From Enterobacter sp. BIGb0383 (lineage in GTDB: Bacteria; Pseudomonadota; Gammaproteobacteria; Enterobacterales; Enterobacteriaceae): a DNA stretch of 64,000 nt. Positions within the stretch are counted from its first letter, which is position 1, and each line of letters starts with the position of its first letter. This document shows, piece by piece, positions 28,801-37,452 of this stretch. The stretch is taken from assembly GCF_003751845.1 (NCBI RefSeq), contig NZ_RJKQ01000004.1, positions 62,001-126,000 of the forward strand, written 5' to 3'. The translations under genes were made by a program, and so were the position numbers. The notes beneath the pieces are model-generated. The model did not search any database, was not told where the DNA came from, and was given only the letters and a program-made list of their open reading frames with translations.

Positions 28801-31800
28801 CTTATGGGTCTGCTCGCTGCTGTCGCTGGCGGCGGTGATGGCGACGTTCTTGCCCTCCAGGCTCATATCCTTCGCGGCGATCAGCTCGGCGCTGTGGGCG
28901 GAGAGGTCGTTACCCGCTTCAAGGCTGAGACTGCCCGCGCTGCTGCCGACGGTGCTGATGGCATGGCTGGTACTTTTGCCGTCGTCGGTGGTTTTGATGC
29001 TCTGGCTGCCGATGGAGAAGCCGATCCCGCCGGTGCCCATCAGGCCGGATTTGCTCTCTTTGCGCAGATGGTTTTCCTGGCGCTGCTCTTCCGCCGTGTC
29101 GAGGGTCAGGTTGTTGCCCGCCGCCAGGCGGACGTCTTTCTCGCCCGCCACGTTGCTGCCGCGTACCGTCATGTCGTTTCCGGCCAGCAGCGTCACGCTG
29201 TCGCCGGTAATGTTACTGGCCGTTGCCTGGGTGGCTTCAATCTCGTCGTGGGTCTCCAGCGAACTGCCGGAGAGGAAGCCCTTGCTGGTCTGTTTGCTGT
29301 GTTCGGTCAGGTGGTACGCTGACTCCCCGGCGACAATATTGATATTGTTCCCGGCTGCCGCGCTCAGGGCATCGGCGGCATTCACCGAGGCCGCCCGGGC
29401 GTTAAGATCGTTGCCCGCCGAAAGCTTCACGCTGCCGCTGCCGGAGATCTCGCTCCCGACTTCGCTGCGCTGGGCCAGGTCGCGGTAGTTATCGCTTCCC
29501 CAGTCGCCATGTTCGCTGTGGGTGGTGGTGATTGTGCCGAGGTTTATATTGTTCCCGGCCGCCAGCAGAGTGGTGCTCTCTTTGCCGTTATTCCCCACCA
29601 GGGTGGCGTCGAGGTTGATATCGTTCACGCCCTGCAACACCAGCTTGCCGCCGTCGTTCTGGACGTAAATCCCGGCGGTGCGATCCAGGCTGCGGTTGCT
29701 CTCATCCCCGCTAAGGGTGCTGGTACTGTTCAGGTTGCGCCCGGCGGTGACCTGCAGGGCATCGTCCGCCAGCAGGGTGCCACCGACGTTATTGAAATCG
29801 GTAAGCGCGGCGATATCGATGGTGCCGCCGCGGATCAGACCGCTGTTATTGACGTTGTTTGCCGAAATGGCGGCAATCTCGCGCCCGGCAATGGTGCCGC
29901 CGTTGTTGAGGTCGCCTGCGGTCTGCAATGCCACGCGGTTGCCCGCCAGCAGGGAGCCGTTGCCGTTCACGTCGCCCTCTTTCACCCGCACATAGACCTG
30001 CGGAACCACCACGCGCTGGCTGCTGCCGTCCGGGAGCTGCACGGTCTGCTCGACCATCCACACCATATCCGAGGTCAGCAGAGCCATCTGATCCGCGCTG
30101 AGCGCCACGCCGAGGGTGAGGTTGTGCTCGCGTGAGAAGGCGATCCCCGCATCCATCAGGGCTTTGTACTGGGCGTTATCATCGTCGAAGCCGCTGAGAT
30201 AGCGCTGGCCGGTCAGGTTCGCGACCTGGCTGCGGATCAGCTGCTGCTCATAGAAACCGTCGCCGAGGCGTTTCAGGACTCTGTCCCCGTTGGGTGACAG
30301 GGCGTTCTGCATATAGTCGGAGCCGAGCCAGGTGCGCTCATTGGTAAAGCGCGGATCGGTCTCCACCAGGTAGTGGCTGGTCGATTCGGCGTGCACGGTG
30401 TAGAGGCTACCGGAGGGAACGGAGGTGTCCCCGACGCCGGTGCGCACTACTTCACCGGTGCTGTTTTTCGCGCTCTCCCAGGTCTGGCCGGCAGGTAACG
30501 CGACCGGGCGATCGCTGCCGCCCTCGGCAGGGTTATTGCCTTCCCATGCCGTCGTGCTGAGGGAGATGGTCTGGGTTACCGGCGAGGGCCGATAGCTCCC
30601 GGTATCTCTCCCCTGCGAGGTTTTGGTGCCGCCGACCTTGCGTTTCTTTTTCCTGGCGTACCAGCGGGTCTGGCTGCCAACGTCGGTGATGATTTTTATC
30701 CCGTCAGTGGGGTCGTTATTGAGCAGGCGAATCACGCCACCCAGCACCTTCGCCGCGATAACCTGGCTGTCGAGGTTATTCATCCGGTCGCTGTTAATGG
30801 TGAGGTTGCCGCCGGAGAGAATTTTTCCCGGCTCGCTCTCTATCACGCGAGTTTCCTGGACGGTGCGGGTGTAGTTATATTCGTAGAATTCGTCGTCGCT
30901 GCTGCCGTCCGGCATTCTGGCGGAGTGTACGCCGTACTTGTTCTTCCTGCTGGTATCGACGTCGCTCCAGTCGTAGCGCTGGGTTCTGCCGCTCAGCACC
31001 GCTTCATGGCGATTGCTGGTCTCCGTCACCACCACCTGCGTGACCAGATGGTTGTTGAGGTTATGGATGGTATCCATATCAAGGCGCATATCGCCGCCCG
31101 ACTCCAGGGTGGCGCCGCGGTTGGTCAACACGGCGCCGATCCCGGTTGCGTTCAGATTGGTGTCGAGATCGCCGCCGATAGCCATTGCGCCAGCGCTGTA
31201 GATCAGGCCATTGCCGGTGTTGTTCAGTGTTCCGGTGCCGATATCCAGCCGGTCGCGGGCGGCGAGGGTGGCGGCCACGCCGTTCTCTGCGCCGTTATCC
31301 AGGGTATTCGCCTTGATGGCGAGATGGTCGCCGTAAATACGTCCGCTGCCCAGGTTGGAAAGGGTGCCGGTTTCAATATGGGTCAGGGAGCCATCGATCA
31401 GGCCGCGGTTGGTCAGGGAATCGCGCAGGGTAAGGTGCGTTTCATCTCCACCCAGCTCGGCTTTCTGGCCGTTGGTGGCGCTGGCGGCCTGTACGGTCAG
31501 TTTTTTACCCGCCAGCAGTTTGCCCTGGTTGTCGAGACTGCCGCCGCTGGTCAGGGTCAGATCGCCATTGGCCAGAACCTGACTCTGGTTGGTAAAGCCC
31601 TGTTGCAGGCTAAGCATCAGGTCGCCTTCGGAGAGGATTTTGCCGTCGCCGCTGACGGCATCAGCCGTGACGTCCATTCTCTGCCCGGCCACAAGGTTGC
31701 CCTCGCGGTTTGCGATGCTGCGGGCGTTAAGGTTGACGTTTTTGCCGCTCAGGGTGCCGCCGTCGTTCAGCAGGCTGCCGGTGCTGCGCGCCTCCAGTGT

Positions 31801-33207
31801 GCCGGTGGCATCCACTCTGGCCTGGCGCAGGTCCAGATCGCCGTCACCGGCATCGAGGGAAGTATTGCCTGTTGCCGTCCGGCTACCGCTGGCATCGATC
31901 CCTTTACCTTTGGCGGTCAGGGTGCCGCCTGCGATATTTTGTCCCTGCAGGGTCAGACGGCCGTCGCTGGAGAGGCTGACGTCGCCGTGCTCGCCCGCGC
32001 GCCCGTTTTTATCGATACCGGCGGCAAGGGTGCTTTGTGCAGTTGCGGTGATACGGCTTCCGCGCAGGGTCAGGTTGTCGGCGGTGGCGAGGGTACCGCT
32101 ATGCTCGATTTCGCCCCGGCTGCTGACGTCTGCGCTGCCGCCGGAGTAGAGTTTGCCGCTATTGCTGACGCTGCCTGCGGCGAGCTGCATATCGCCCGTG
32201 CTGTTGATGTTGCCGCTGTTCTCAATCCTGCCGTCGGCGGTGACCACCACCGTTCCGGCCTGGGCACCGATATTCCCGGCGTTACGCACGCCAACGCCCG
32301 CTTCGGTTCCGGTCAGGCGGATTTTGCCTGCGTACATCCCGCCAAGGCTGGCGACATCCACCGCCAGCTGAGGACGGGTCTCGGCATCACCGGCTTTGGC
32401 GACGACGTTTTCATGCGCGGCATCGACGGTGTTGGCTCCGGCGGTGACCTTCAGGTCGTTGGCCCAGAGTCCGGCATTCACTTTGACCGAACGGGCAATA
32501 ATGTCGGTGTAATCCTGGCGGGAGGTATCCATCCCCTTGCCCTGAATCACGATCTCGCCCCTGCTGACGTCATAGCCGGTCAGGTTGCCGTTATTCATCT
32601 GCGCCTGGCCGGTGGTCAGGGTCGCGCGGTTGGCGTTGATAAAGCCGCAGCCGTCGCAGGTAATGCCCGACGGGTTGGCGATCACCACCTGGGCTTTTTT
32701 ACCGGCCACCTCGACATAGCCATTAAGGCGGCTCGGGTCCCGGGAGTTGACTTCATTGAGGATGATTTTCGCTTCGCCCTTCGTCAGCCACGGGTTGGCG
32801 GCCACCATCCCGCCGATCTGGGTCGGGGTATTATTGCGGCTGTTATTGAGGATCACGCCTTTGTTATCGACGTCGAACTGGCTGTAGACGTTGCGGGAGA
32901 CCCCGCCCTGGCTCGGCGACTGGATATTGACCTGCGTCGTACCGTTGGCGCTGTTGATAATGGTCGGCTGCTGCGAGCCCGGCGCGCTTTTATCGGCGAC
33001 AACATTGGCCGCTGCCGGTTGCACCGCGCCCAGCGCCAGCAACAGGCCAAAGGCGAGGGCGTTCAGGCGAGTCACGCACTGACGCTGCACGCTTGCGGCC
33101 CCGGAAGACGGGCAGGCTACCGCACGACAGCTCCGGGTGATTTCTGCCACCACCACCAGCATACCGCGTACTTTGTTGAACACGATACGATACAGATTTT
33201 TGTTCAT
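25876..33207 (-). CDS. cdiA: CdiA/FhaB-type contact-dependent inhibition exoprotein
   Basis: 2443 residues. Order: extended signal peptide region MNKNLYRIVFNKVRGMLVVV, a long hydrophobic leader ending near AAAN (about residue 68), the TPS secretion domain with NPSGI...CGF at 178-189, filamentous-haemagglutinin repeats, a pre-toxin region and a C-terminal 320 residues after a degenerate VENN motif (AENN, residues 2124-2127, bases 26827-26838). CdiA is exported by CdiB and delivers its C-terminal toxin into neighbouring cells. The region after AENN is sharply AT-rich and is Gly/Ala-rich near 2250-2355 (GAGFGTMIGYGLGS), suggesting a membrane-active or membrane-adjacent toxin; no nuclease motif is evident. 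Confidence 0.9.
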   Translation of the reverse strand: MNKNLYRIVFNKVRGMLVVVAEITRSCRAVACPSSGAASVQRQCVTRLNALAFGLLLALGAVQPAAANVVADKSAPGSQQPTIINSANGTTQVNIQSPSQGGVSRNVYSQFDVDNKGVILNNSRNNTPTQIGGMVAANPWLTKGEAKIILNEVNSRDPSRLNGYVEVAGKKAQVVIANPSGITCDGCGFINANRATLTTGQAQMNNGNLTGYDVSRGEIVIQGKGMDTSRQDYTDIIARSVKVNAGLWANDLKVTAGANTVDAAHENVVAKAGDAETRPQLAVDVASLGGMYAGKIRLTGTEAGVGVRNAGNIGAQAGTVVVTADGRIENSGNINSTGDMQLAAGSVSNSGKLYSGGSADVSSRGEIEHSGTLATADNLTLRGSRITATAQSTLAAGIDKNGRAGEHGDVSLSSDGRLTLQGQNIAGGTLTAKGKGIDASGSRTATGNTSLDAGDGDLDLRQARVDATGTLEARSTGSLLNDGGTLSGKNVNLNARSIANREGNLVAGQRMDVTADAVSGDGKILSEGDLMLSLQQGFTNQSQVLANGDLTLTSGGSLDNQGKLLAGKKLTVQAASATNGQKAELGGDETHLTLRDSLTNRGLIDGSLTHIETGTLSNLGSGRIYGDHLAIKANTLDNGAENGVAATLAARDRLDIGTGTLNNTGNGLIYSAGAMAIGGDLDTNLNATGIGAVLTNRGATLESGGDMRLDMDTIHNLNNHLVTQVVVTETSNRHEAVLSGRTQRYDWSDVDTSRKNKYGVHSARMPDGSSDDEFYEYNYTRTVQETRVIESEPGKILSGGNLTINSDRMNNLDSQVIAAKVLGGVIRLLNNDPTDGIKIITDVGSQTRWYARKKKRKVGGTKTSQGRDTGSYRPSPVTQTISLSTTAWEGNNPAEGGSDRPVALPAGQTWESAKNSTGEVVRTGVGDTSVPSGSLYTVHAESTSHYLVETDPRFTNERTWLGSDYMQNALSPNGDRVLKRLGDGFYEQQLIRSQVANLTGQRYLSGFDDDNAQYKALMDAGIAFSREHNLTLGVALSADQMALLTSDMVWMVEQTVQLPDGSSQRVVVPQVYVRVKEGDVNGNGSLLAGNRVALQTAGDLNNGGTIAGREIAAISANNVNNSGLIRGGTIDIAALTDFNNVGGTLLADDALQVTAGRNLNSTSTLSGDESNRSLDRTAGIYVQNDGGKLVLQGVNDINLDATLVGNNGKESTTLLAAGNNINLGTITTTHSEHGDWGSDNYRDLAQRSEVGSEISGSGSVKLSAGNDLNARAASVNAADALSAAAGNNINIVAGESAYHLTEHSKQTSKGFLSGSSLETHDEIEATQATASNITGDSVTLLAGNDMTVRGSNVAGEKDVRLAAGNNLTLDTAEEQRQENHLRKESKSGLMGTGGIGFSIGSQSIKTTDDGKSTSHAISTVGSSAGSLSLEAGNDLSAHSAELIAAKDMSLEGKNVAITAASDSSEQTHKVEQKKSGFTLALSGAVGSALNTAVETVNQAQETQDSRIAALQQTKAALSGVQAGQAAWLAAEQYGTPGASDNAIGVSLSYGSQSSTSTQHSEQVTARGGSLTAGDNVSITANGSGAKGTDGDILLQGTTVQAGKDLNLVANRDIYLVSAQNTSLLTGSNKSSGGSIGVGIGFGGSQTGISISASLNKGKGHESGNGTTHTETLLNAGQTVNLVSGRDTTLTGAQVSGETVKADVGRNLTMTSEQDSDRYDSKQQNASVGGSFTFGSMAVNASVNLSRDKMHSNYDSVVEQTGIFAGKGGFDVTVGEHTQLDGAVIGSTATADKNKLDTGTLGFSDIHNQADYKVEHQSIGLSTGGSIAGQFAGNMANTMLAGVNKDGHDSGTTKAAVSDGALVVRDQDKQTQDVANLSRDAENANGSINQIFDKEKEQKRIQQAQLIGELSTQVSDIVRTQGAIAAATDAKEKMGNISQEDRDKARADWIKANPGKEPDEKALNKQVYQNFYDKAFNDTKLGTGGAVQQGIQAATAAVQGLAGGDIAAAIANGAAPYLAEVIGHKMGIDNNTEAKAIAHAIVGAALAAAQGQNAAAGATGAALGEITAGILKDQLYGDTPIADLTETQKQTLSALATLSSGLAGGLVGDSTGSAVYAAQAGKTTAENNYLSFDEAREFDKAITKCNAAGTDCQPVIDHYAKLNKTNSDKYKADCDSNSLSCTAGYEKLKLDGGVSAAERPTWLYGSLDNDDVRNAVLYENYKDLEYGMSKSDNWDRFGAFVAEPENFFGLLAGGRSLLSSNISTGAKLMGSGLSMSANAGVQIFNGNTGDKFDYLNFFTSGVTGWGGTGKSLQTNMGLNVGGAYFTSNVTGQNSEAAMVGAGFGTMIGYGLGSTITGRMEAAEIKNHFGMPASKKAYEYSDKARYSDFITEGTKFSPVPGIIGSAAGSGTLEYSGSKVNSNIIKNKSNGSANDTKTQEKNKVNQ

Positions 33208-33257
33208 CCTTAAATCCCAATAATATCCGGAAACCCGTTATTCCGTGAGGTGACGAC

Positions 33258-35006
33258 TCAGTAGCTCCAGTTCAGGCTAAAGCCCAGGGTGTAAGAGCTG
33301 GTTTTAAAGCCGTCAGGTCTCGAGAAGGGCACGCCGGCAAAAAGGTCGTACCCGGTATTGAAAGCATTGCCGCGCAGGCCGGCGACGCCGCCCGCCAGAT
33401 GTTTACCGATCAGCATGCCGGAGCTGCTGGTGCCGCCGACTTCGCCGTAATCCGCACCCAGATAGAACTCCTGCTGCGGCAGCGGCGTGCGCCAGGCGAG
33501 ATCGTTGCGCACGTACCAGCCGCGGCTGGCGCTGAGGTTGCGCTCGCCGTCAAAGCCGCGCACCGTCCAGCGTCCGCCGATGGAGAACTCATCCTGCGGC
33601 GTCAGGGCCATCGAGCTGATTTGCCGCTGATACTGCACGTTGTAGCGCAACGACTCCCCGGCCAGCTCGAAGGGCACATCCAGACCGGCGCTGAGGGTGA
33701 CGATTTTGCTTTTCGCCGTGGCATCGCCGCTATACTCCTCCGGGGCCGGGATAGCCCCGAACCAGCGGGTGCCGCGCTGATAGCTGATGCCTGCATCCAG
33801 CGTGCTCTGGCCGATATAGTGGCGATGGGCGAGCCCCAGCCGCCAGGCGGAGGTTTTACGGTGCTGCACGTCAACTTCGGTATCTTCGATATAGTTGCGT
33901 GATTCGCTGGTCAGTACGTCCCAGCTGACGGAGGTTTTCTGCGTGCCGCTGCGGTGCAGGACCCGGCTCAGCTGAAGGTTGAGATTCTTGCGTTTGCCTT
34001 TGTAGAGATAATCCTGGTTCAGGCCCGCCACCGTCTGGCGATAGTCGTAATCGCTGGCCGTGGCACCGAACATCCAGTAGCCGAAGGGCACGGAGTAGTG
34101 GGCGGTGATGTTTTTACTGCCCTTGTCGCTGCCGGTTTTCAGGCTGCGGGTCCCGGAGATATAAAAGAGATCGCTGAGTGAGAAGGGATTATCCAGCGAC
34201 AGGGTTGCGCCGCCCTGATAACGCCCGGTGGCGACGGATCCCGCGTCATCCAGCGAGGCCCCCAGACGCCACATTTTTTGCTGCTGCCACTGCACCAGGA
34301 TATCGCTCTCGCCGGGCTGCTCGCCGGGGACCACTTCCATATTGGCCTGCACCGTCGGCAGACGCTGCAGATTCTCCAGCCCCTGCTCAATGTCCCGCAG
34401 ATCCAGCAGATTGCCCTCGTGGGCCGGAAACGCGGTATAGAGCGTCAGCCAGCGGTCGCTGTCGGCGGTGTGTTTCACCTCGCGGACATAGCCGGGCAGG
34501 ATCACCAGCGACAGCGTGCCACGGGTCAGATCCTGATTCGGGGCCAGCACGCGGGAGGTTATATAGCCGTGGTCAATCAGACGGTTTTGCAGGGTGCTCA
34601 TCAGCAGGTTAATGCCTTTTCCACCAAGACAATTGCCTTCACCCTGACGGGCAAGACGCTGTAGCGGAAGCCAGTGCGGCAGGGCTTCCTGACCGCTCAG
34701 TTCGACCTTATCGATCTGGAAACAGGGCGTTTCTTTCTCAAAGGTGATCCGGCCAAAAGAGGATGCGGGCGGGGAAAGACGCACGTCCGGCGTCGGCGGC
34801 GTCAGGGTCTCTTCAAGGGCTCTCTGGCGCTGCTGCTGGGACTGAAGGGTCCGGTCGATCATCTCTTTTTCGCCCGCCGGACGCTCAGGCGGCAGGACAG
34901 GCGCTGCGGACAGGGAAGCGGAATGTATCAGCGTGACTAATGTAAGCGCTGAAAAAATGAACGGCGTTGTGCCTCGGGTCGTCCCTGTCTGTGTGTTGCG
35001 TATCAT
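33258..35006 (-). CDS. cdiB: CdiB/ShlB-type two-partner secretion transporter
   Basis: 582 residues of the Omp85/TpsB superfamily. A signal peptide at the N-terminus ([18 protein letters not shown]) is followed by a linker helix, POTRA domains (about 85-250; [11 protein letters not shown]) and a 16-strand barrel holding the L6 motif VRGF at about 482-485. It exports CdiA across the outer membrane. It is 50 bases upstream of cdiA, the E. coli-type order cdiB-cdiA-cdiI. Confidence 0.92.
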   Translation of the reverse strand: MIRNTQTGTTRGTTPFIFSALTLVTLIHSASLSAAPVLPPERPAGEKEMIDRTLQSQQQRQRALEETLTPPTPDVRLSPPASSFGRITFEKETPCFQIDKVELSGQEALPHWLPLQRLARQGEGNCLGGKGINLLMSTLQNRLIDHGYITSRVLAPNQDLTRGTLSLVILPGYVREVKHTADSDRWLTLYTAFPAHEGNLLDLRDIEQGLENLQRLPTVQANMEVVPGEQPGESDILVQWQQQKMWRLGASLDDAGSVATGRYQGGATLSLDNPFSLSDLFYISGTRSLKTGSDKGSKNITAHYSVPFGYWMFGATASDYDYRQTVAGLNQDYLYKGKRKNLNLQLSRVLHRSGTQKTSVSWDVLTSESRNYIEDTEVDVQHRKTSAWRLGLAHRHYIGQSTLDAGISYQRGTRWFGAIPAPEEYSGDATAKSKIVTLSAGLDVPFELAGESLRYNVQYQRQISSMALTPQDEFSIGGRWTVRGFDGERNLSASRGWYVRNDLAWRTPLPQQEFYLGADYGEVGGTSSSGMLIGKHLAGGVAGLRGNAFNTGYDLFAGVPFSRPDGFKTSSYTLGFSLNWSY

Positions 35007-35348
35007 CCCTGCTACGTCTCTTAGTTTGTGATTGGGTGCTTAAGAAGTAATCAGGCGCGATGATAGGAAAACTGTGAAGATGTGTAAATAAGTGTGAGGT
35101 CGGGTAGGGGCGTTTTCCGATTATTCTCAATGAACAGTTAAAAAAATTGCATCTATTGGGCGAAGGGAGCGGTGCTGGGGTGCGGTATCTCGGGTGGTGA
35201 GCCTGTTCGTAATGGCGCTGAGTGCATGGTTAAAATTGTCAGAAACATCAGAAAGTAAAGTTATTACAGGCAGGTGAGGATCTTTCCTCGAGTGTTTCAC
35301 TCGGGTGGATTCACGTACTGAACGCGGTCGTTTTTGCCATAGCTGGCA

Positions 35349-35371
35349 GTTGTTCGGTAAAACCGAACAAC
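35349..35371. repeat. Perfect 10-bp inverted repeat
   Basis: GTTGTTCGGT (35349-35358), loop AAA, ACCGAACAAC (35362-35371). No T tract follows on either strand, so it looks more like an operator or RNA hairpin than a terminator. It lies between cdiB and symE. Confidence 0.5.
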
Positions 35372-35483
35372 TCGATGTTTATCAGGCTATGCAGCCAGAA
35401 TAGAGACTTTTTCTGCCGACCTGGCCCGGCCACCATTACGCAAGTCTGGTTCAGCTTTGAGTATCTTCCGACGTTTCATTGTG

Positions 35484-35508
35484 AACCTGTAAGAAAGCCT
35501 TACAGGTT
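35484..35508 (-). terminator. Hairpin after symE
   Basis: AACCTGTAAG (35484-35493) and CTTACAGGTT (35499-35508) form a perfect 10-bp stem with a five-base loop, 18 bases beyond the symE stop on the minus strand. No T tract; termination is possible, not certain. Confidence 0.4.
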
Positions 35509-35525
35509 GCGTTGCGGGGCCGATG

Positions 35526-35747
35526 CTAAGCAGTTGTTAGCGCGCTTACCGGCTCCAGCACAATACGGCCTGCCATCACCTTCACTGTAATACTTGTCCC
35601 GGTATCAAACCCTGCTTCGCGCAGCCACTTCCCGGAAAGCTGTAGTTTCGGCGTACTTTTATCCCGGCCCTGCGGGCGGTATCCCACAATTACGCTGCGT
35701 TCGGTTTCTGCAATCGGGGCGTCTGAGATAGAATGCGGATTAGCCAT
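35526..35747 (-). CDS. SymE-family toxin (AbrB/MazE-like fold)
   Basis: 73 residues. The block PKLQLSGKWLREAGFDTGTSITVKVMAGRIVLEP is the SymE domain, related to the SpoVT-AbrB/MazE fold. E. coli SymE is an SOS-induced, RNA-linked toxin or nucleoid-condensing protein repressed by the antisense RNA SymR. The ATG at 35745-35747 has AAGGAG six bases upstream; the TTG two codons earlier is not the likely start. It is shorter than E. coli SymE, lacking its C-terminal tail. An antisense RNA would lie on the plus strand over the 5' end. Confidence 0.85.
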   Translation of the reverse strand: MANPHSISDAPIAETERSVIVGYRPQGRDKSTPKLQLSGKWLREAGFDTGTSITVKVMAGRIVLEPVSALTTA

Positions 35748-35830
35748 AATCAACTCCTTGATCGTTGGTGTGGTTAGACGCTCCGGTCGTGGGCCAACAC
35801 TGCTGGAGCGTTGTTAGTACAGGATGCCTT

Positions 35831-35874
35831 TAGGTGGCCTCCTATATATCAGGGATAGTTAAATAGGTGGCCTC
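35831..35874. repeat. 11-bp direct repeat in front of the RHH gene
   Basis: TAGGTGGCCTC occurs at 35831-35841 and 35864-35874, 33 bp apart (about three helical turns). The second copy runs up to the ATG of the ribbon-helix-helix gene and contains its ribosome site, so binding there could block translation or transcription. Autoregulation by the RHH protein is a reasonable guess. Confidence 0.6.
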
Positions 35875-36066
35875 ATGTCAACAATATCGCGCGAAAAAAA
35901 ACCAAAAGGTGGAGGCCAGTCTCCGCAGTTCAAAATGCGTATTGATCCAGCATTAAAGGAACAGCTTGATGCTGTTGCGGCGGAAGAAGGTGTTAGCCTC
36001 GCCAGCTGGTTGAAGGAACTGGCGAGGGAGGCGCTGCGTAGCAGGGGTATTAGTCCGAACGGGTAG
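35875..36066 (+). CDS. Small ribbon-helix-helix (HicB/Arc-like) protein
   Basis: 63 residues. After a basic head (MSTISREKKPKGGG), FKMRIDPALKEQLDAVAAEEGVSLASWLKELAREAL has the strand-helix-helix pattern of the RHH/Arc fold as seen in HicB-type antitoxins. It probably binds DNA as a dimer. There is no HicA-like toxin next to it; the ParA-like operon follows 51 bases downstream on the same strand. The ribosome site is inside the second copy of the TAGGTGGCCTC repeat. Confidence 0.8.
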   Translation: MSTISREKKPKGGGQSPQFKMRIDPALKEQLDAVAAEEGVSLASWLKELAREALRSRGISPNG

Positions 36067-36117
36067 TACATTTCTTACTAATTATTTTCTAAATAATATA
36101 ATAAATGAGGTGTTTTC

Positions 36118-36954
36118 ATGAAAGTATTAAGCTTGGTAAACATGAAAGGCGGTGTTGCTAAGACGACGTTGGCGGTAAATCTCGCGGATGTATTAAATAG
36201 AAGAGAAGGTAAAAGAGTATTACTTATCGATATAGACCCTCAATTTAATGCAACTCAATGTATAATGAATGGCAATAGTTATAAAGAGTATCTCTCAAAT
36301 AAAGGTTACACTGTTCTTGATGTTTTTAATGATACTCCACTTAGTGTTGTTAGTTCTGTTAATGGGACAACTACCATTCCTCCAAAAAAAATAGAGGAAA
36401 TAATTCCCTATAATATTAGGAATGGATTTGATCTTCTTCCGGGAGCTTTAGAGTTGCATCGTTTAGAGATGGGGTCTGGACAAGGGAAAGAGATGCGTCT
36501 CCGAAACTACATAAATCATTTGCGTACTAATGATTTATTCGACTGGGTAATTATTGACACTCCGCCAACCCCATCGGCATGGATGTCAGCTGCCTTAATT
36601 GCATCTGATTACTATTTAACACCAGTTCGTCCGGAACCCCTTTCAGCTACAGGCATTGATTTGCTTAGAGTTGTTGTAAATGGTATTACTTCCAATTACG
36701 GATTAAATTTGTCATGCTTGGGTGTTGTTCTCACGATGGCTGAAGAAAATACGATAGTATTTTCTGATGCTGTTGATTTTATTGATAATAATACATATTG
36801 GAAAGGCAAGAGAATATCTAAGTCATTGCCTAAAAGAACAGCCATTGCAAGAGGGCAAGGAAACCAATCTTTTATTTTAGATTTGGATGATCATGACTTA
36901 AACATATCTATGTCTAGAATTACAAAAGAAGTTATAGAAAGGGCGGAGGCATAA
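36118..36954 (+). CDS. ParA/MinD-family ATPase
   Basis: 278 residues. The deviant Walker A motif is MKGGVAKTT (about 9-17), with VLLIDIDPQFNATQ as switch I and DWVIIDTPPTPS as Walker B/A' region. Such ATPases dimerise on ATP and move plasmids, chromosomes or protein complexes, often with a ParB partner; none is visible. The gene is chromosomal and AT-rich, unlike the backbone, and heads a tight three-gene operon (three-base gap to the next gene). A ribosome site GAGGTG precedes the ATG. A role in partition, mobility or defence is inference. Confidence 0.85.
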   Translation: MKVLSLVNMKGGVAKTTLAVNLADVLNRREGKRVLLIDIDPQFNATQCIMNGNSYKEYLSNKGYTVLDVFNDTPLSVVSSVNGTTTIPPKKIEEIIPYNIRNGFDLLPGALELHRLEMGSGQGKEMRLRNYINHLRTNDLFDWVIIDTPPTPSAWMSAALIASDYYLTPVRPEPLSATGIDLLRVVVNGITSNYGLNLSCLGVVLTMAEENTIVFSDAVDFIDNNTYWKGKRISKSLPKRTAIARGQGNQSFILDLDDHDLNISMSRITKEVIERAEA

Positions 36955-36957
36955 TAA

Positions 36958-37452
36958 ATGTTAAAGAGAAATGAAATCATTAGGGTTAAAAAACTTCTTG
37001 AAGAGCTATCATGGATTATGTCGGAGTATTCTGCGGCCGATCTTAAGAAGGTCTATAATTTATTAGACTCATCTTTGGTTGATACTAAAGAGATATCAAG
37101 TTCTATAGGTTACTCCCCTAAAAATCCTAATAAACATTTTTTGACTGGTGCTTTGCCGACCCTTTTCCTCGATCAAGAGTTGTTTGGAAGTAATGACGAA
37201 ATTGCTATTTTTTCTGAGGAAATTCTTGGCGTTAAGATACCTAGGCATTATAAGAAATCCAAATATGAGATCATCGGGCATGTAGTTTGTGAAGCTAGTT
37301 TTTTAGATGATGTTGGATTGAAAAAATTGGTTATGGCCTTAGAGAAAATTGTATCAGATGAAGGGCGTAAGAAATCAATTTATAATAAAAAAAATAACTC
37401 AACTACATTTAGTTGGAATGAAGTCATTCAATCTTTGAATGAGGATTTATGA
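36958..37452 (+). CDS. Unknown protein, second gene of the ParA-like operon
   Basis: 164 residues, basic and largely helical in appearance, no signal peptide or membrane helix. It starts MLKRNEIIRVKKLLEELSWIM and has a central stretch LPTLFLDQELFGSNDEIAIFSEEILG. I recognise no domain. Ribosome site GGAGG precedes it, and it overlaps the third gene by four bases (ATGA). The tight spacing suggests that it works with the ParA-like ATPase, perhaps as an effector or adaptor. Confidence 0.8.
   Translation: MLKRNEIIRVKKLLEELSWIMSEYSAADLKKVYNLLDSSLVDTKEISSSIGYSPKNPNKHFLTGALPTLFLDQELFGSNDEIAIFSEEILGVKIPRHYKKSKYEIIGHVVCEASFLDDVGLKKLVMALEKIVSDEGRKKSIYNKKNNSTTFSWNEVIQSLNEDL

Larger units (their letters stand above)
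35007..35525. other. Intergenic space upstream of cdiB with three hairpins
   Basis: 519 bases without a supported gene. It should contain the cdiB promoter. Three inverted repeats are visible: CGAGTG/CACTCG (35289-35303), GTTGTTCGGT/ACCGAACAAC (35349-35371) and AACCTGTAAG/CTTACAGGTT (35484-35508). No coding potential stands out in either strand. Confidence 0.6.

Noticed and set aside
27601-29488. Further long plus-strand frames opposite cdiA
   Set aside because: Same shadow effect from GC-rich third positions; no start context and no recognisable protein.
30925-33213. 762-codon open frame on the plus strand opposite cdiA
   Set aside because: It is the mirror of the GC-rich repeat-coding strand; the protein looks like low-complexity Ala/Gly/Val and has no ribosome site, while the minus strand gives a complete CdiA.
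35875-36066. HicAB toxin-antitoxin module
   Set aside because: A HicB-like RHH fold is seen but no HicA-like toxin gene is adjacent, so a complete pair is not supported.
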